64,000 nt of DNA from DATKWD01 sp963704815 (GTDB lineage: Bacteria; Actinomycetota; Acidimicrobiia; Acidimicrobiales; Salinilacustritrichaceae), in contig CAVPHU010000006.1 of NCBI GenBank assembly GCA_963704815.1, positions 1-64,000 on the forward strand, written 5' to 3'. How positions within the stretch are numbered: the stretch's first letter is position 1; each line of letters opens with the position of its first letter. This document shows positions 60,242 through 64,000 of this stretch, piece after piece. The notes beneath the pieces were generated by a model that was not told where the DNA came from, ran no database searches, and saw nothing but the letters and a program-made list of their open reading frames with translations. A program made the translations under genes and the position numbers.

Positions 60242-61135
60242 ATGCATTCCATCGCAGCCAAGATCGGTCCGACCGGGGTCTGGAACTTCACCGAGGGCAT
60301 GACGGCCCAGGACGCCGTCGGCTACGCCCAGCGACTCGAGTCGCTCGGGTACGGCGCGCTCTGGATCCCTGAGACGCTGGGGCGCGATCCGTTCGCCCAT
60401 GCGGCGCTGTTGCTGCAGGAGACCGAGCAGCTGGTGATCGCCACCGGCATCGCCAACATCTTCCACCGCCACCCGGGTGCGATGAAGCAGGCCCAGATGA
60501 CCCTGGCCGAGGCGTCAGGCGACCGGTTCCTGCTCGGTATGGGTGTGTCGCACGCACCGATCGTCGCCGGGGTTCGCAAGCTCGACTACTCCAAGCCGCT
60601 GACCTCGATGCGCGAGTACCTCGAGGGGATGGCCGAGTCGATGTACATGGCCGTGCCGCCGGCCGACGACCCGGCCACCGTCATCGCCGCGCTCGGGCCG
60701 AAGATGCTCGAACTCGCCGGAGCGGCCGCCGACGGTGCCCACCCCTACTGGACGACACCCGAGCACACCGCCATCGCAGCCGCCGCGCTGGGCGGCGACA
60801 AGATGCTCAACGTCGAACAGAAGATCTGCCTGACCACCGACGCCGACGAGGCCCGCGCCGCCATTCGCGGTGCGTTGGGGATGTACATCACGCTCCCGAA
60901 CTACTTCAAGAACTGGTTCCGTCTCGGCTTCGACGAGTCCGACCTCGAAGGAGGCGGGTCCGATCGCCTCTGCGACGCCCTCGTGCCCTGGGGCACCGCC
61001 GAGAAGATCGGCGACCATCTCCAGGCCCACCGTGATGCCGGGGCCACCCACATCTGCATCCAGCCGCTGAAGCCCGGCGGCGGGTACGGCGAGGTCGATT
61101 GGGACGCCCTCGAGACCTTCGCACCCGGCGCCTGA
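60242..61135 (+). CDS. LLM-class F420-dependent oxidoreductase
   Basis: A 297-residue luciferase-like monooxygenase-fold enzyme. Its start IAAKIGPTGVWNFTEGM, then ESLGYGALWIPETLGRDPFAH, ATGIANIFHRHPG and RFLLGMGVSH are typical of mycobacterial-type F420 enzymes (TIGR03620-like). F420 is used instead of FMN by most of these. It diverges from the acyl-CoA synthetase and may act in the same degradation of a lipid or steroid; that link is inferred only from closeness. Confidence 0.9.
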   Translation: MHSIAAKIGPTGVWNFTEGMTAQDAVGYAQRLESLGYGALWIPETLGRDPFAHAALLLQETEQLVIATGIANIFHRHPGAMKQAQMTLAEASGDRFLLGMGVSHAPIVAGVRKLDYSKPLTSMREYLEGMAESMYMAVPPADDPATVIAALGPKMLELAGAAADGAHPYWTTPEHTAIAAAALGGDKMLNVEQKICLTTDADEARAAIRGALGMYITLPNYFKNWFRLGFDESDLEGGGSDRLCDALVPWGTAEKIGDHLQAHRDAGATHICIQPLKPGGGYGEVDWDALETFAPGA

Positions 61136-61139
61136 AGCA

Positions 61140-62687
61140 TCAACCGACTCGATAGATCAGCAACGTGTCGTCTTCGCGCTGCAGCACAGCTTTCCATCCC
61201 GGCTGGAGCTGGCGGAGGTGGGCGGGAATCTCTGACCACGACCCGATGCGTCCGAGGTACCCGAACGGGTAGAAGACGATGACCTGGTCCGGCTCGAACG
61301 ACGCCGGCGAGGCGAACGTCAGCGGGCCCTCCGCAGAGTTGAACGACCGGACCTCGCCATCCCACAAGAGCTCACCGGTGGCCGAGCGGGCGACGAGCGG
61401 CATCACGCGGGCCGTCTGGCTGTCGGTCCACAGTACGTCGACGTCGGCGCCGTCGTCCTGGAGCCAGGCTCGCAGCTCGTCCAGCTGGGTGGCGCCGTTG
61501 TGCTCGTAGATGTCGGCCGCCGCGACGCCTCGATCGGCTCGGAAGGCGAGCACCATCGCGGTCACGATGACGGTCGCCGCGGCCACACGCAACGCAGAGG
61601 AGCGGGGCAGTCCGGTGGCGGCGAGGGCTCGGCGGAGCAGGACCGCGAGCACCCCCAGTCCGCCCACGACGACGGCGGGCAGCACCGGCGTCCAGTAGCG
61701 GAGGAGTTGCGCCCGGAACAGCTTGAGATCAGGCGACAGCACTCCGGCGGCAAGGGTCAGGGGAACGAGGTAGGCGCCGATCCAGCCGACGAGGAACCAA
61801 CGGTTCCGCCGGAGCACGGCCCAGCTGAACAGCGACACGACGAACAGCAGACCGACGCCGAAGGTGCCCGAGCCCCCGAACAGCGCATCGGGGAAGCGCA
61901 AGAGGGCCTCGACGCGGGTGACGGGTTCGTCGATCCGGTCGACGAGGTCGTCGTGGCCGCCGGCGACGAACAGCCGAGCGAGCGGGTTGCCGTGGACGAT
62001 GGTGTTGACCACCAACTCGAAGGCGAGGATCGACGCCGCCGGGATCGCGGCCCAGCGCAACCCATCGGCGCCGAAGCGTGACCGGAGCCACCACGCCGCG
62101 GGGAGCAGCAACAGGAGCGTGAACTCACGAACCAGGTAGGCCCATCCGAGCAGCAACCCCACGGCGATCATCGCGACGCGGACTCGGGTGCTCGTCGGAC
62201 GGGTCGACAGCGACACGGCCGCAGCCGCGGCGATCAACGCGGCTGCCAGATGATCGGGCAGCAGGGCCGACGAGTAGCTCAGGAACCAGTTGCTCGACAG
62301 CAGGACGAACACCGCGGCGACGCCGACGCTGCGACCGAAGAGCTTCGAGCCGATGAGCATGGTCGAACCAACCAGGACGACGCCCGCGGCGATCGGAATC
62401 GCGTAGTAGGCCACTTCGCTCGTCCCGAACACCTCGAGCACCAGCCGCAAGGGCAGGATCAGCCCCAGGCGCAGCGACCAGTGGTCGGTCGCGACATCGG
62501 GGAACGCCTGCGCCGCCTCGAAGTAGGTCATCGAGTCCTCGGTCATCGGGGGCCGCAGGTGCAGCGCCTGGACCACGAGGTATGCGACGGCACTCGCCCC
62601 GACCAGGACAGGGATCGACAGGCGGCGCAGCCCCGACTCGGCCGGTCGCTGCGGAGCCGATGCCCCACGCAGGCGATCGGCGAGCAT
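61140..62687 (-). CDS. Polytopic membrane glycosyltransferase (GT39/GT83-like)
   Basis: A 515-residue protein with about ten membrane segments. The first extracytoplasmic loop has the conserved acid pair PPMTEDSMTYFEAAQAFPD (ED in place of DE/D), as in GT-C enzymes, and there is a large C-terminal extracytoplasmic domain (after about residue 385). These enzymes take sugar from polyprenyl-phosphate carriers onto lipids, proteins or polymers. No operon partner is adjacent; the DUF4262 gene is divergent with 76 bases between. Confidence 0.8.
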   Translation of the reverse strand: MLADRLRGASAPQRPAESGLRRLSIPVLVGASAVAYLVVQALHLRPPMTEDSMTYFEAAQAFPDVATDHWSLRLGLILPLRLVLEVFGTSEVAYYAIPIAAGVVLVGSTMLIGSKLFGRSVGVAAVFVLLSSNWFLSYSSALLPDHLAAALIAAAAAVSLSTRPTSTRVRVAMIAVGLLLGWAYLVREFTLLLLLPAAWWLRSRFGADGLRWAAIPAASILAFELVVNTIVHGNPLARLFVAGGHDDLVDRIDEPVTRVEALLRFPDALFGGSGTFGVGLLFVVSLFSWAVLRRNRWFLVGWIGAYLVPLTLAAGVLSPDLKLFRAQLLRYWTPVLPAVVVGGLGVLAVLLRRALAATGLPRSSALRVAAATVIVTAMVLAFRADRGVAAADIYEHNGATQLDELRAWLQDDGADVDVLWTDSQTARVMPLVARSATGELLWDGEVRSFNSAEGPLTFASPASFEPDQVIVFYPFGYLGRIGSWSEIPAHLRQLQPGWKAVLQREDDTLLIYRVG

Positions 62688-62763
62688 GCACCGAACCGTA
62701 CTGGCGGCCCCTCCGCCGGACCGCTGATCGGGCAACCGGCCTCTGGCGTGCCAGGCTTGGTCG

Positions 62764-63240
62764 ATGGGCGACCTCGAGTACGAGCCGATGACCCACGCCG
62801 AGAAGATCCAGTGGATGCTCGACGAGCGAGGGTGGGGGGCCGTTCCGGTGCGTCCGGCCGACAGTGCCGCGCCCGGCGGAGCCGGGTACACACACACCTT
62901 CGGGCTCGAGGGATCGTTCGCACGACCCGAGATCGTCGTGTGCGGGCTCCAGCCGGCCCAGGCTCGCGGCCTGCTCGATCTGGTGGTGGCCCAGTACCAG
63001 GCCGGCATCGAGCTCCCGGCCGACGGCCCGTTCGTCGGACTGCTCGACAACGATCTTCCTGCGGTGCTGCTGACCCTCGATCCGGCGGCCCAGGCCCATC
63101 TGGTGCCGACCATCGTCGCAGTGTCCGGCGAACAGCCCTGGAGGCTCCAGCAGTTCGTCTGGCCCGACCCCAGCGGCGCACTCCCCTGGGACGAAGGCTG
63201 CCCCGAGGCGATCCGGGTGGCTCAACCGATCCTGGCCTGA
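62764..63240 (+). CDS. DUF4262 family protein
   Basis: A 158-residue soluble protein with YTHTFGLEGSFARPEIVVCGL near residues 42-62 (cited from YTHTFG) and the C-terminal QQFVWPDPSGALPWDEGC, marks of DUF4262. Members occur singly in many actinobacteria, and no biochemical function is known to me. It is transcribed alone and convergent with the thiolase gene. Confidence 0.85.
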   Translation: MGDLEYEPMTHAEKIQWMLDERGWGAVPVRPADSAAPGGAGYTHTFGLEGSFARPEIVVCGLQPAQARGLLDLVVAQYQAGIELPADGPFVGLLDNDLPAVLLTLDPAAQAHLVPTIVAVSGEQPWRLQQFVWPDPSGALPWDEGCPEAIRVAQPILA

Positions 63241-63271
63241 CCCATTTCCGAGATTGGGGGTGGGGCGAGCC

Positions 63272-64000
63272 TCAGTAGATCTCGATGAGGCCGGCGGCGC
63301 CCATGCCGCCGCCCACACACATCGTGACGACACCGAGCTTGGCGCCTCGGCGCTTTCCTTCGAGCAGGATGTGTCCCGCACAGCGGGTCCCGGTCATGCC
63401 GAAGGGGTGCCCGATCGAGATCGAGCCACCGTTGACGTTGTACTTCTCGGGGTCGATGCCGAGCGTGTCACGCGAGTAGAGGCACTGGCTGGCGAACGCC
63501 TCGTTGAGTTCCCACAGGTCGATGTCGTCGACGGTGAGACCGTGGCGGGCCAGCAGCTTCGGCACCGCGAACACCGGGCCGATGCCCATCTCGTCGGGAG
63601 CGCAGCCGGCCACGGCCCATCCCTTGAAGGCGCCGAGCGGCTCGACCCCCGCCTTCGACGCAGCCTCGTCGGACATGAGCACGACCGCAGCGCCACCGTC
63701 GGACAGCTGGCTGGCGTTTCCCGCGGTCACGTAGTTGCCCTCACCCCGGACCGGAGCCAGGCCGGACAGCCCCTCCAGCGTGGTGGACGGGCGGTTGCAT
63801 TCGTCGCGATCGACGGTGACGTCGACCATCGACTCCTCTTCGGTCTCTTTGTCGACGACCTTCTTCTGGGTGTCCATCGGGACGATCTCGTCGTCGAACA
63901 GCCCGGCTTCCTGGGCCGCTGCGGTGCGCTGCTGGGACTGGAGCGCGTACTCGTCCTGGTACTCGCGGGACACGTTGTAGCGATCGGCCACGATGTCGGC
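63272..64000 (-). CDS. Acetyl-CoA acetyltransferase/thiolase, C-terminal part (5' end outside window)
   Basis: The frame stays open to the window edge, so the N-terminus with the first active-site cysteine is missing. Present are MADRYNVSREYQDEYALQSQQ, NASQLSDGGAAVVLMSDEAA, ELNEAFASQCLYSRD, the catalytic His in GHPFGMTG and the final Cys in MCVGGGMGAAGLIEIY. It resembles FadA-type thiolases of fatty-acid or steroid beta-oxidation; an acyl-CoA dehydrogenase, a crotonase and two CoA ligases occur elsewhere in the window but not in one operon. Confidence 0.92.
   Translation of the reverse strand, partial: ADIVADRYNVSREYQDEYALQSQQRTAAAQEAGLFDDEIVPMDTQKKVVDKETEEESMVDVTVDRDECNRPSTTLEGLSGLAPVRGEGNYVTAGNASQLSDGGAAVVLMSDEAASKAGVEPLGAFKGWAVAGCAPDEMGIGPVFAVPKLLARHGLTVDDIDLWELNEAFASQCLYSRDTLGIDPEKYNVNGGSISIGHPFGMTGTRCAGHILLEGKRRGAKLGVVTMCVGGGMGAAGLIEIY

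Overview
This is a gene-dense, high-GC stretch of an actinobacterial chromosome. WhiB, DUF3107, DUF3090 and an SCO1664-like protein, F420-linked enzymes, a PdtaS-like kinase, a class E sortase and many near-leaderless start sites all point to Actinomycetota. A cytochrome c maturation System I operon and marine/soil-type lipid metabolism fit class Acidimicrobiia best; that placement is an inference, because no rRNA is present.

Positions 1-6098 are the right-hand end of an integrated mobile element: a MobF-type relaxase/helicase remnant, a nucleotidyltransferase toxin-like pair, an ECF sigma factor with a membrane anti-sigma-like partner, and a tyrosine recombinase. It ends in a 44-base fragment of a tRNA-Arg(CCG) gene, from the anticodon loop to CCA, which I read as the attachment site. 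The core chromosome resumes with argS.

Positions 7916-15329 form a cell-surface polymer locus: a CDP-glycerol phosphotransferase-like enzyme, a fusion of a LicC-like cytidylyltransferase with a CobD-like PLP enzyme, a NeuD-like acyltransferase translationally coupled to a beta-keto acid cleavage enzyme (DUF849), a GH43-like beta-propeller protein and an LCP ligase. This is my best candidate for an undescribed system: supply and transfer of a CDP-linked amino-alcohol plus an acyl group for surface glycopolymer decoration.

Positions 15384-24458 hold an acyl-CoA dehydrogenase, an FrhB-like protein, UdgB, the conserved trio histidine phosphatase/DUF3090/SCO1664 (here split by a short repeat), etfBA, a diacylglycerol-kinase-like gene and GDPD. 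Positions 24490-31630 hold whiB, a PdtaS-like kinase, a zinc ribbon protein, an ArsA/Get3-like ATPase pair coupled to a gamma-glutamyltransferase-like gene, DUF3107 and a small PH-like protein.

Positions 31645-35798 hold a P450 with an internal deletion and an Fe-S locus (mrp, divergent SufR-like regulator, cysteine desulfurase). Positions 36264-44061 are one tightly overlapped ccmABCDEFGHI operon ending in a MalY/PatB-like aminotransferase. The remainder (44165-64000) carries a sortase, an enoyl-CoA hydratase, a DUF2510 surface protein, a divergent GH/GT pair, redox enzymes, two acyl-CoA ligases, a spermidine-synthase-like membrane protein, an LLM F420 enzyme, a membrane glycosyltransferase, DUF4262 and the C-terminal part of a thiolase.

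About 17 single-base frame breaks occur in otherwise well-conserved genes, including essential argS. They look like assembly errors rather than real gene decay, so frameshifted genes are annotated at full span with the breaks noted.
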